DNA of 64,000 bases from Mycobacterium sp. 1164966.3 (GTDB lineage: Bacteria; Actinomycetota; Actinomycetes; Mycobacteriales; Mycobacteriaceae). The position numbers were made by a program, and so were the translations under genes. A model generated the notes under the pieces. The model was not told where the DNA came from, did not search any database, and worked only from the letters and a program-made list of their open reading frames with translations. This document shows positions 43,930 through 54,605 of the stretch, one piece after another. Location of the stretch: assembly GCF_001665395.1 (NCBI RefSeq), contig NZ_LZSG01000067.1, forward strand, positions 1 through 64,000, read 5' to 3'. Within the stretch, counting starts at the first letter, position 1, and every line of letters begins with the position of its first letter.

Positions 43930-44648
43930 ATCTCCCTCTGCTCAACCGTCTTTCGGGCAGCGGATCCACCACTGCGGACTCAGGCACCCTTGAGGATCAC
44001 CATGACGCATCTCGCCAAGCTCAGCGTCGTGCCGACAAATGGATGATCATCGGCGCCGCGTTGATGGGCATGTGGGCCCCGGGTCTGATCGGGTTTCCCA
44101 TTTTCATGCGCGGCGTCTGGCTACAACGTCAAGCCCTTCGTGCCGGCCTGTCGGTCCGGCCCATGATCGTGACGCTGATTGGTTATCTGGTCCTGATCGA
44201 CGGAATGCTCAACAGCCTGGGCTGGGCGCTGGACCTGGTCGCCAACCACACGTTGATCAACCGGGTTCTGATGGTCGGGTGGGGCAACATGTTCGATGCG
44301 GGCTACTTCTGGCATTACAACGAACTCTGGGTCGGCGGAGCGGCGGGGCCAGGCGAAAAAGCTTATGTGGCAGGGCTGATCCTGACGGTCTTCTCCATGC
44401 GGGTCGCCGCGGCGATCGGGTTCTTGCAGATGAAGCGGTGGGGTCACCAGTGGATGGTCATCACGTGCTGGATGGGTGTGGTGATCTGGTCTGCCTATGT
44501 GTTCAACATGACGATGTATGCCGATGTCCGCTACGCCGGCGTCGTGTTTCCGGTCATCGGCTGGTGGCTCTATGACATCTTCTACATCACTCCGTTCCTC
44601 GCGATCCCGTATCTGCACACGGTTAACCGCGAAATCTTCTCCGACTGA
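43926..44648 (+). CDS. Five-helix membrane protein, copy 2 of operon B
   Basis: A 240-residue paralogue of the protein at 40272. The first 45 residues differ, but the region from RPMIVTLIGYLV to the final HTVNREIFSD is largely identical, including WGNMFDAGYFWHYNELW, MKRWGHQWMVITCWMG and the last helix with WWLYDIFYITPFLAIPYL. Strong conservation across a duplicated pair suggests both fill similar places in one complex. GTG 43926 overlaps the previous stop and gives a start (VNLPLLNRL) parallel to the first copy. It is followed after 21 bases by the 143-residue membrane protein gene. Confidence 0.87.
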   Translation: MNLPLLNRLSGSGSTTADSGTLEDHHDASRQAQRRADKWMIIGAALMGMWAPGLIGFPIFMRGVWLQRQALRAGLSVRPMIVTLIGYLVLIDGMLNSLGWALDLVANHTLINRVLMVGWGNMFDAGYFWHYNELWVGGAAGPGEKAYVAGLILTVFSMRVAAAIGFLQMKRWGHQWMVITCWMGVVIWSAYVFNMTMYADVRYAGVVFPVIGWWLYDIFYITPFLAIPYLHTVNREIFSD

Positions 44649-44669
44649 ACAGGTTCAAGGAGCATAGCG

Positions 44670-45101
44670 ATGACGACCCCATCAACTACCGAAGAACAAG
44701 GCGCGGCGCACGAACTCGAACCGGGTACCACGCCGTACTACGCGCGTATGCATAAATGGATCAAGCGCGCCGTCTTGGTGTGCCTCGTGGCGCTGGTGAT
44801 CGAAGGCGCATTCACCTTGCCATTCATGGCGGTCTATTACGGGTACCCCACCCTTAGCCTCACCGAAATCTGCAGCGAGTTGCTGAAGGTCCGGTACTCC
44901 AACGACACGCTCGAGTGCCAGTACCCTTACCCAATTCTCGGACCGCCGGAGGGCGCCGCGGGCAAAAGCACCGCTCAGGATGTGTGGGGGATCCAGCCGA
45001 CGCCGAAGTACCACCGCCTCGGGTTCCGCGAACTCGTCAGGATTCACAACGAACGCCTCGCTCGCCAAGCCGCCCAACAGCACGCGGCGCCGCATCCATG
45101 A
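44670..45101 (+). CDS. Single-span membrane protein with outer Cys pair
   Basis: A 143-residue protein with a cytoplasmic N-terminus of about 30 residues, one helix (AVLVCLVALVIEGAFTLPFMAV), and an outward-facing domain. That domain holds two Cys (TEICSELLKVRY and NDTLECQYPYP) that could form a disulfide or bind metal, and a basic C-terminal tail. A ribosome site (AAGGAGC) precedes ATG 44670. The stop overlaps the next start as ATGA. I do not recognise the family; by position it looks like a further subunit of the operon B membrane assembly. Confidence 0.75.
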   Translation: MTTPSTTEEQGAAHELEPGTTPYYARMHKWIKRAVLVCLVALVIEGAFTLPFMAVYYGYPTLSLTEICSELLKVRYSNDTLECQYPYPILGPPEGAAGKSTAQDVWGIQPTPKYHRLGFRELVRIHNERLARQAAQQHAAPHP

Positions 45102-46150
45102 CGTATCGCGTCGTGCAGTGGACGACCGGTAACGTCGGCAAGAGTTCGGTGCGGGCGATAGCGTCGAACCCAACCTTGGAGCTTGTCGGCTGTTATGCCT
45201 GGTCGCCGGAGAAGGTCGGGCGCGATGTCGGCGAGCTTTGCGGAATCGGACCTCTCGATGTGAAGGCCACCAACGACATTGAGGCGCTGCTTGCGCTGAA
45301 GCCAGACTGCGTGATCTACAACCCGATGTTCGCCAACGTCGATGAGCTTGTCCGCATCCTCGGCGCGGGCATCAACGTGGTGGGCACTGCCGGGTTCGTC
45401 ACCGGCCACTTCCTCGGCACCGGACGTGATCGCATCGCCGAGGCCTGCGAGCAAGGTGGGTCGACCATCTTTGGCAGCGGCATCAATCCGGGTTTCATTC
45501 AGATGTTCGCCATTGTGTCGGCAGGGCTTTCGGACCGGGTAGACAAGGTTTCCATGTTGGAATCCGCTGATACCACCATCTACAACTCCCCCGAGACCGA
45601 AAAACCAATGGGCTTCGGTTATCCCATCAATCAACCAGATCTGCCGACGATCACCGAGCAGGGCTCCGGCGTATTCCGGGATGCGGTGCTGCTGGTGGCC
45701 GAGGCTCTGGACGTCGAGCTCGACGAGGTGCGTTGCGACGTCGAATATGCCCAAACCGTCGAGGATCTCCATCTGCCCGGCGAGTGGACGATCGCAAAAG
45801 GCTGTGTCGCCGGCGTGGATGTCCGCTGGAAGGGAATTGTCGCAAACCACGAAGTCATCGAGATCCGCGGGCGATGGCGCAAGGGCCAAACGCTGGAACC
45901 GGATTGGCCATTGGACATGGGCTACACCATTGAGGTGCAAGGCCAACCGACGATCAAGACCACACTGAGTTTCCTTCCGCCACCAGACTTTAAGGGCGAG
46001 ACACTCGACGACTACATCATGTTGGGTCTCACCATCACCGCCATGCCCGCGATCAACGCGGTTCCTGCCGTTGTCGCCGCTCCGCCCGGCATCGCCACCT
46101 ACAACACCCTGCCGCTGCTACTTCCACGGGGAGTGCTGGCACGAAGCTGA
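45098..46150 (+). CDS. Diaminopentanoate-dehydrogenase-like protein, paralogue 3
   Basis: A 350-residue DapB-like NAD(P) enzyme: YRVVQWTTGNVGKSSVRAI at the N-terminus, GELCGIGPLDVKATND, DCVIYNPMFANVDELV, GINVVGTAGFV and FGSGINPGFIQMFAI. ATG 45098 overlaps the 143-residue gene's stop and puts the Rossmann fold at the N-terminus, so the longer upstream frame is rejected. Of the three paralogues it alone is on the plus strand and inside operon B, which ties this enzyme type to the membrane assembly. Substrate is unknown. Confidence 0.84.
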   Translation: MTYRVVQWTTGNVGKSSVRAIASNPTLELVGCYAWSPEKVGRDVGELCGIGPLDVKATNDIEALLALKPDCVIYNPMFANVDELVRILGAGINVVGTAGFVTGHFLGTGRDRIAEACEQGGSTIFGSGINPGFIQMFAIVSAGLSDRVDKVSMLESADTTIYNSPETEKPMGFGYPINQPDLPTITEQGSGVFRDAVLLVAEALDVELDEVRCDVEYAQTVEDLHLPGEWTIAKGCVAGVDVRWKGIVANHEVIEIRGRWRKGQTLEPDWPLDMGYTIEVQGQPTIKTTLSFLPPPDFKGETLDDYIMLGLTITAMPAINAVPAVVAAPPGIATYNTLPLLLPRGVLARS

Positions 46151-46194
46151 GGGGACGCGCGTTTGACGCCTGACACGAAACCCGGAGGTCATGG

Positions 46195-46617
46195 ATGAAC
46201 GACTCGCCGTCGCGGTTGCATCACGTCGTCTTCGCGGTGGCTCGCGAGCGACACGATGTGGTGGGAGAACTGTTTACGAAGCTGGGCTTCAGCTTCGACG
46301 AGATCGATTTGGCCCAACTCGGGCTGCGGGTGCTCCTGGACTGGAATCGGGGCATCGAGCTGATCAGCCCGAACCCGGGATCCACGAGTGAGGTAGCTGC
46401 ATCGGTGACCGAATTCCTGACCAGCCACGGCGATGGTGGCGTTTTTACCGTAGTGGTACAGGTTCCCGGAGCGTCAGATGCAGAGGACATCGCCAAGCGT
46501 TACGGTTCGGCCACACGTTTCCGGCAGAGCTTCGAGGGCGAGGGCAACTATCTCGAAGAAATCGACTTATCGGTGTTCGGGTTGCCCCTGACATTCCTGT
46601 CGACCAACCTGCCGTGA
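46195..46617 (+). CDS. VOC-fold protein
   Basis: A 140-residue glyoxalase-fold protein: SRLHHVVFAVARERHDVVGE opens the first module with a potential metal His, followed by a Phe-rich loop, GIELISPNPGSTSE with a Glu in the usual place, and DLSVFGLPLTFLS at the end. It resembles methylmalonyl-CoA epimerase-like members more than dioxygenases, but the second module is divergent, so metal binding is unsure. CGGAGG lies 7 bases before ATG 46195. It follows operon B in the same direction after 44 bases and may belong to it. Confidence 0.72.
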   Translation: MNDSPSRLHHVVFAVARERHDVVGELFTKLGFSFDEIDLAQLGLRVLLDWNRGIELISPNPGSTSEVAASVTEFLTSHGDGGVFTVVVQVPGASDAEDIAKRYGSATRFRQSFEGEGNYLEEIDLSVFGLPLTFLSTNLP

Positions 46618-46708
46618 GAAAGTATGAAAATCTATGCATCAATCCCTTTCTCGCAAAAGCTGTTTGAGGAGTTGAACCACATTCGAGACTGGAAGCCAGG
46701 GAGACATC

Positions 46709-47938
46709 ATGACCATCGGTGCGGCAAAGCCCAGTGTTTTTGACGCCGGGCTACCGGTACTGACCTACAACGTCGCGGACACACCACAGGAGATCTATCC
46801 ACAGTTTCGGGCTGCCCAACAGGTGGCGCCAATCGCGCTGGGTCCCGTTGGGCCAGAGGTGCTTTCCTACGAACTTGCCAGAACCGTGCTCGGCGACCCA
46901 CGGTTCAGGATCCCTCCGGGCATTCACCTCACCGCTCACGGCATAACGTCGGGTGAGCTATGGGACCGCGTCGTGCGCAGCATCCTGTGCATGGAGGGCG
47001 CCGAACATCGTCGGTTACGTAGCCTGGTGTCGAAGGCCTTCACCCCGCGGGCCACCGCGCGCATGGATGAAACGATCCACGCCGTCATCAACGAGCTCGC
47101 CGATATCGTTGTCGCGGAAGGAAGTTGTGAATTCGTCGAGGAGATCGCGCGGCCATACCCGATCCCGGTGATTTGTGCCCTATTGGGCGCGCCCCGGCAA
47201 GACTGGCAGCTGTTCTCGGAATGGGCACAGGACATATTCAAGGTAGTCAGCTTCGACTGCAACCTCGCCGACGAAGAGCCCAAGGTCCTGAAGGCCTGGG
47301 ATGCTTTCGACGAATACATCAACGGGATGATCGCCGATAGACGCAAGGCCCTGACGGAAGATCTACTCTCCGAACTCATCCGGGCGGAAGATCGCGGCGA
47401 TCGCCTCGACGCCGGGGAGGTCCGGATGCTGGCGTTCAGCATCCTGCTGGCGGGAACCGATACCACGCGTACGCAATTGGCGGCCTCGATGCAAGTACTG
47501 TGTGAGCACCCGCAACAGTGGGAGTTGCTACGCGACAGGCCCGAGCTCGCGATGAACGCCGTCGAAGAAACCATGCGGCACTCCCCGTCGATGTGCAGCA
47601 CCCTTCGCAGTGTCACTGACGCCGTCACGGTCGGCGACCACACATTTCCGGCCGGCACTTTCATCATCGTGAACACCTATGCCGCCAATCGGGACCCGTC
47701 TATTTACGACGACCCCACGCGTTTCGATATCACTCGCAACGACCCACCGCCGATCCTCACCTTCGGCGGCGGCGCCCACTACTGCCTGGGTGCGAACCTC
47801 GCCCGGCGAGAACTGTCCGAAGCGCTCAAGATTCTTGCCCATCGTCTGCCGCATCCGCGGTGCATCGAAAACCCCCCGTGGCGGCCACTTCTCGGCATGA
47901 GCGGACCCACGCGTCTACCGCTCGAGTTCGATACCTGA
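46709..47938 (+). CDS. Cytochrome P450
   Basis: A 409-residue soluble P450. The haem loop LTFGGGAHYCLGANLARRE has its Cys near residue 359. The I-helix is ILLAGTDTTRTQL with the acid-Thr pair, and the K-helix ExxR lies in VEETMRHSP. AGGGAG is 7 bases before ATG 46709. It follows the VOC gene after 91 AT-richer bases, so it may be co-transcribed with operon B or have its own promoter. Electron donors are not encoded nearby. A hydroxylation step on the operon A/B substrate is possible but not shown. Confidence 0.88.
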   Translation: MTIGAAKPSVFDAGLPVLTYNVADTPQEIYPQFRAAQQVAPIALGPVGPEVLSYELARTVLGDPRFRIPPGIHLTAHGITSGELWDRVVRSILCMEGAEHRRLRSLVSKAFTPRATARMDETIHAVINELADIVVAEGSCEFVEEIARPYPIPVICALLGAPRQDWQLFSEWAQDIFKVVSFDCNLADEEPKVLKAWDAFDEYINGMIADRRKALTEDLLSELIRAEDRGDRLDAGEVRMLAFSILLAGTDTTRTQLAASMQVLCEHPQQWELLRDRPELAMNAVEETMRHSPSMCSTLRSVTDAVTVGDHTFPAGTFIIVNTYAANRDPSIYDDPTRFDITRNDPPPILTFGGGAHYCLGANLARRELSEALKILAHRLPHPRCIENPPWRPLLGMSGPTRLPLEFDT

Positions 47939-47973
47939 GACGCGATCGAGGCGTTCCTCGTGCATCGCTCACC

Positions 47974-48243
47974 TCAGAGCCTGTACAGCAGGCTCGCATT
48001 GAAATAGGTCAGGTAGACAACTGTGGCGGCCACTGCCGCTCGACGAGTGCGAGAATTGAGTAGCGCTAAGCCCAGGCCCGCTTCGATGCTGCCGTTGATA
48101 AGCACGTGGGCGCGAATGCGGTCCGTGAAGGCCATTCGATTCACCGATTCGAACGCACTCGGGCACAGCAGGTGCGCAATACCGGAAGCCATGAGTCCTA
48201 GCCCTCCAAGCAAGGCCCATTTTTCGGATCGTGCGGACTTCAA
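47974..48243 (-). CDS. Small DoxX-like membrane protein
   Basis: A protein of about 89 residues with three likely helices: KWALLGGLGLMASGIAHLL, VLINGSIEAGLGLALL and AAVAATVVYLTYFNASLL. The pattern resembles DoxX-like or DUF4267-like small mycobacterial membrane proteins. The start is uncertain. TTG 48243 overlaps the preceding P450 stop (TTGA), which I favour; ATG 48312 would overlap the P450 by 73 bases. It is on the same strand as the P450 and probably co-transcribed. Confidence 0.55.
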   Translation of the reverse strand: MKSARSEKWALLGGLGLMASGIAHLLCPSAFESVNRMAFTDRIRAHVLINGSIEAGLGLALLNSRTRRAAVAATVVYLTYFNASLLYRL

Positions 48244-49511
48244 GGGGTCGACCTCGCGTGGAGAACGACGGGAAGGTGGGTTGGGCCACGCAGAGAGCTG
48301 TTGGTGGACCACGTTGTGGGTCCGGTGAGCGAGATGCGGGACACGCGGTCGACCAGTTCACGGAGAACGGCTTGTGCCTCCATCCGTGCCAGCGGCGCTC
48401 CTAGACATAAGTGTGGACCGTAACCAAATCCGACGTGCGAGCGCGGGTTTCGGTCCGCGCGGAAGGTGTTGGGGTCATCGAAGGCAAGTGGATCGCGGTT
48501 GGCCGCTCCAAATGACATCAGCACACGTGAACCCCTTGGGATGGTGACGTCGCCTACTTGATAGTCGGCACGGGTGTAGCGGTAGAGGTTTTGAATGGGA
48601 CTGGTGTAGCGGACATGTTCTTCGATGGCCTGAGGGATGAGGTCGGCGTTGGCTCGGATCACGTCGTATTGATCGGGGTAGTGGGCGTAGGTGTGGAGCA
48701 TCCCGCCGAGAAGGTTAGTTGTGGTCTCATTACCAGCGATCAAAAGCAAGATGGCGATATAGAACAACTGATTGTCGGTCAACGCACCGTCAGTGTTGTG
48801 CTCCAACAGCCGGCCGAGTACGGTGTCCGATCCCTTGAGGTGTCCATCTGCGAGGTGCTTCAGGAAATAGCGGCGCAGCGCTACTGCGGCACGCATGGAC
48901 CGCGCCGTATTCGCAACGCCGTTCACAGTGGGGGTGAAGTTGATGATTTGGGTGGCTTCGTCTGACCAACGGCGGAAGTCGGCGATGTCGCTTTCCGGGA
49001 CGCCGAGGATAGCGGCGATCACCCGGAGCGGCATCGGCATTGTGAGCCGCTGTACGGCGTCACACTCGCCGGCAGCGATCATGTCATCGACGAGTTCGGC
49101 GGCGAGCTTGTCGATGATGTCGCGCCAACTGTCCAGAGCGCCTTTTGTAAACGCCGGCTGGACTTGTCTCCTGAGGCGGCTGTGCTGCTCGTCGTCGGTA
49201 ACCACGACGAGATCGGCGACCATTTGTACTCGGGTCACTCCATGACTGCTGGTCACCTGATCTGTGTCGCGTAGGGCTGCGCGGACATCGTCGAGTCTGT
49301 GCAGAATCCATGTCGCGCGCCGAGGGTTGTAGTGAACACGTCCGCTGCGGTGCAGGTCGTCGTACGCAGCGTGGGGCTGCGCTGCGACGGCTGGGTCCAA
49401 CGGGTCGTAGTTGCTATTGACCGCACCCGTCCACCCGCTGTACCCACGGCGGCGTGTGCGTATCGCCGCAGAGACGTTCAATCGCGCCGCCGCAATGAGT
49501 GGCGAGAACAT
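48240..49511 (-). CDS. Cytochrome P450
   Basis: Soluble P450 of about 423 residues. The haem loop VGFGYGPHLCLGAPLARME, I-helix LLLIAGNETTTNLLGG (Asn in place of the common Asp or Gly before the Glu-Thr pair), and K-helix EEHVRYTSP are all present. Family similarity begins at NSNYDPLDPAVAAQPHAAY, so the first 30 or so residues after ATG 49511 are uncertain. Codon use appears somewhat less GC-rich than in neighbouring genes, and the gene lies next to an integrase remnant and tRNA-Val, which fits horizontal origin. Confidence 0.83.
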   Translation of the reverse strand: MFSPLIAAARLNVSAAIRTRRRGYSGWTGAVNSNYDPLDPAVAAQPHAAYDDLHRSGRVHYNPRRATWILHRLDDVRAALRDTDQVTSSHGVTRVQMVADLVVVTDDEQHSRLRRQVQPAFTKGALDSWRDIIDKLAAELVDDMIAAGECDAVQRLTMPMPLRVIAAILGVPESDIADFRRWSDEATQIINFTPTVNGVANTARSMRAAVALRRYFLKHLADGHLKGSDTVLGRLLEHNTDGALTDNQLFYIAILLLIAGNETTTNLLGGMLHTYAHYPDQYDVIRANADLIPQAIEEHVRYTSPIQNLYRYTRADYQVGDVTIPRGSRVLMSFGAANRDPLAFDDPNTFRADRNPRSHVGFGYGPHLCLGAPLARMEAQAVLRELVDRVSRISLTGPTTWSTNSSLRGPTHLPVVLHARSTP

Positions 49512-49701
49512 CGTTGTGGCACCGTTAGCGGGCCTTCCTCCGACGTTCACAATTCAGCGCACCTTTCCCAACAGCACGTATCCCAGCGTCGGTACCGAAC
49601 GCGCAGGCGGTCAATAGCTGGCAGCGAAGTTGAAAAGTCCCCCGCACGAGGCCGAGGAGCACTTCTGGTCCCAAATCGGCAGAAGCTGCGCATACTGATG
49701 A

Positions 49702-49812
49702 GACGTCCAGTCCAACGTGTCTCGCCGTGATAGAACCGATTTGTTGTGGCTGTTGTCGTGCTACGGGTTACGCCGGTCGGAAGTGCTCGGCCTGCGGTGC
49801 AGTGAGGTGCTT
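49702..49812 (+). pseudogene. Tyrosine recombinase (integrase) remnant beside tRNA-Val
   Basis: In one frame the sequence reads SRRDRTDLLWLLSCYGLRRS and then EVLGLRCSEV. This is the box I region of tyrosine recombinases (GLRRxEVLGLRxxDV) with its catalytic Arg. The reading frame has a stop at 49699 just upstream and loses similarity after about 49812, and no other integrase region is evident, so it is a decayed fragment. It lies 18 bases from the 3' end of tRNA-Val, the usual place for an island integrase. Confidence 0.65.
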
Positions 49813-49829
49813 ACCTGCACCGATTACGG

Positions 49830-49901
49830 TGGGCGCGGACGGGATCGAACCGCCGACCGCTGGTGTGTAAAACCAGAGCTCTACCACTGAGCTACGCGCC
49901 C
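49830..49901 (-). tRNA. valV: tRNA-Val (anticodon TAC)
   Basis: Read on the minus strand, the 72-base gene has a 7-bp acceptor stem (GGGCGCG with CGCGCCC plus A), D-arm GCTCAGTGGTAGAGC, anticodon stem CTGGT/ACCAG around loop TTTACAC (anticodon TAC), and T-arm GGCGG-TTCGATC-CCGTC by eye. CCA is not encoded. It follows ahpE on the same strand; the order ahpE-tRNA-Val agrees with M. tuberculosis from memory. Confidence 0.95.
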
Positions 49902-49950
49902 ATTACCCGCCGGGCAGGCTACACGCCCGAGGGCCAACCACCCAAAACGG

Positions 49951-50412
49951 TCAAGATCGCAAAGCCATCAGCGCGTCGGTCCACGCCCGCTGGTCGCGGG
50001 CCTCTCCGGGCTGCTTCATCTCCGCGAACTGGATGATCCCGGACCGATCGACGACGAAGGTCCCGCGGTTGGAATAGCCGGCGTCGCTGTTGAACACGCC
50101 GTAGGCCTGGCTGACCTGGCCGTGCGGCCAGAAGTCCGACAACACCGGGAAGGTGAACCCACTCTGGGCCGCCCAGATCTTGTGGGTCGGCGGCGGGCCC
50201 ACCGAGATGGCCAGCACCGCGCTGTCGTCGTTCTCGAATTCGGGCAAGTGATCGCGCAACTGGTCGAGTTCGCCCTGGCAGATCCCGGTGAAGGCCAGCG
50301 GGAAGAACACCAGCAGGACGTTTTGGGATCCGCGGTAGTCGCCGAGGCTGACGGGCTGATGGTTCTGGTCGCGCAGGGTGAAGTCCGGGGCTGTGGTCCC
50401 GACAGCCAGCAT
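49951..50412 (-). CDS. ahpE: One-Cys peroxiredoxin AhpE
   Basis: A 153-residue peroxiredoxin, same length as M. tuberculosis AhpE (Rv2238c). It reduces peroxides and peroxynitrite through one catalytic Cys, visible as FFPLAFTGICQGELDQL (Cys45). ISVGPPPTHKIW and FPVLSDFWPHGQVSQAYGVF are further family blocks. No resolving Cys is present, as expected for the one-Cys class, which uses mycothiol/mycoredoxin. ATG 50412 overlaps the DUF3052 stop as TGATG, so both are translated together. Confidence 0.94.
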   Translation of the reverse strand: MLAVGTTAPDFTLRDQNHQPVSLGDYRGSQNVLLVFFPLAFTGICQGELDQLRDHLPEFENDDSAVLAISVGPPPTHKIWAAQSGFTFPVLSDFWPHGQVSQAYGVFNSDAGYSNRGTFVVDRSGIIQFAEMKQPGEARDQRAWTDALMALRS

Positions 50413-50834
50413 CAGCGCTTACCGGCCCGCGACTTGGGCTGTACCAACCGACTGGCGCTCCAGTCACCGAGGTTGACCGACGACGTCGGCATCAGGCCGG
50501 CGGTGGGGGCCGCTTCGGCGATCTCGGCGGGCAGCACGTGCCCGGGTCTGCCGGTCTTGGGGGTCAGCACCCAGATCACGCCGTCTTCGGCCAGCGGAGA
50601 GATCGCGTCCATCAAGGTGTCCACCAGGTCCCCGTCACCGTCTCGCCACCACAGCAGCACAACGTCGATGACCTCGTCGGTGTCTTCGTCGAGCAACTCA
50701 CCGCCGCAAGCTTCCTCGACCGCTGCGCGGATGTCGTCGTCGGTGTCTTCGTCCCAGCCCCACTCCTGGACCACTTGGTCTCGTTGGATGCCCAGCTTGC
50801 GAGCGTAGCTCGGGGCGTGATCCGCCGCGACCAC
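50412..50834 (-). CDS. DUF3052 protein (Rv2239c-like)
   Basis: A conserved actinobacterial protein of unknown function, 140 residues and very acidic in the middle: WGWDEDTDDDIRAAVEEACG, then DEDTDEVIDVVLLWWRDGDG. The second half has VIWVLTPKTGRPGHVLPAEI and TAGLMPTSSVNLGDWSASR. GTG 50834 is selected because AAAGGAGG ends 7 bases before it; an ATG at 50855 would put this ribosome site inside the gene. It precedes ahpE in an overlapping pair, which hints at a stress-related role without proving it. Confidence 0.85.
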   Translation of the reverse strand: MVAADHAPSYARKLGIQRDQVVQEWGWDEDTDDDIRAAVEEACGGELLDEDTDEVIDVVLLWWRDGDGDLVDTLMDAISPLAEDGVIWVLTPKTGRPGHVLPAEIAEAAPTAGLMPTSSVNLGDWSASRLVQPKSRAGKR

Positions 50835-50915
50835 CGTGGGACCTCCTTTAGCCATGCACGCGCCGTGCGATGGGCTTAATCGTCGCACATGTCGCGCACG
50901 TCGAACATGCCCGCC

Positions 50916-51503
50916 TCAGGAGGCCACACACAGTTTCAATGACTTGGTCTTGGCCGCGTTGAGACGGTCGACCCGTCTGTTGAACTCCGCCGTTCCCACG
51001 TGCGTGGCGATCGCGTTGGCAACGCCGCGCACCGCGTCGACGTACTCGCGGAAGGCGTCCTGCATCTCCTGCGACAACGGGGGCCCGATGCTGCTCTCCA
51101 CGGTGTTGCCGCTGTTGTTGCTGGCGTCTATGGCCGGGCCTTCGGCGGGGCCGGTGTTACGTCCCGCGTTGAACGCCGCGACGAAGGCGTTCACCTTGTC
51201 GATGGCGTCCTTGCTGGTGGTGGCCAGACCGTCGCACGCGCTGCGAATGGCGCGGGTCGTCAGCGACTGTTGCCGCTGGGTCTCCCGGATACTCGACGAT
51301 GCCGCCGACGCCGACACCGACATCGACACCGACGAGCGGTAGGCCGGGGCCAGACTGCCGTTGGCCTTGCCGGTGCCGCTGGTGACCTTGGTACAGCCTA
51401 CGATCCCAATCACCACAACCGCCACACAACCGAGCGCCAGAGCACCTCGCCTGGGGAACTCCCCCACGTGCCTGCGAGGGTAGGCACGCCATCCGATGAG
51501 CAC
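50916..51503 (-). CDS. Exported lipoprotein (Rv2240c-like)
   Basis: A 195-residue protein with a basic N-terminus and a lipoprotein signal (GALALGCVAVVVIGIVGC), lipobox Cys near residue 35, then a Ser-rich linker (SVSMSVSASAASSS). The mature domain is helical and has two Cys (IRSACDGLATTS and LKLCVAS at the very end) that may pair. Position matches Rv2240c, whose function is unknown. GTG 51503 is the first start giving a clean signal. It is divergent from aceE, with a 170-base gap to the TTG start chosen there. Confidence 0.72.
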   Translation of the reverse strand: MLIGWRAYPRRHVGEFPRRGALALGCVAVVVIGIVGCTKVTSGTGKANGSLAPAYRSSVSMSVSASAASSSIRETQRQQSLTTRAIRSACDGLATTSKDAIDKVNAFVAAFNAGRNTGPAEGPAIDASNNSGNTVESSIGPPLSQEMQDAFREYVDAVRGVANAIATHVGTAEFNRRVDRLNAAKTKSLKLCVAS

Positions 51504-51673
51504 GGCTCCTGACGTTACCGGGTCGCGGTTGCTGCCGCCGTGGACGCACCGATTTCGCGCGACTAAGTCGAGCCCAGCCGCGATCGGACGGTAGCTACCC
51601 GCCCGGCGCATCGGTGCGGCACGATAGGAGGAAGATCGCCAAGCAGATACCCCGCCAACTACAGGAGCGGAAG

Positions 51674-54481
<2,808 letters not shown>

Positions 54482-54605
54482 CAAGCGCCACCCACCGCGC
54501 CGAGCGCCACGCCAGCATGGCCGTCGACGTCGAGTGGCACGCCGGCGTGACACCCGCTCGACGCCTTTGGCGGAAAGTTCCAGAAAACTCTTGTAGCTTT
54601 TAGGG

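Noticed and set aside
40272..44648. Particulate methane/ammonia monooxygenase subunits
   Set aside because: The sizes are similar to PmoA/PmoC, but recalled motifs of those families do not match the five-helix proteins.
46624..46743. 39-codon frame beginning MKIYASIPFSQKLFEEL before the P450
   Set aside because: The start looks protein-like, but it overlaps the P450 start and its tail is Arg/His/Cys-rich. It may be the remains of a gene start; not enough to call.
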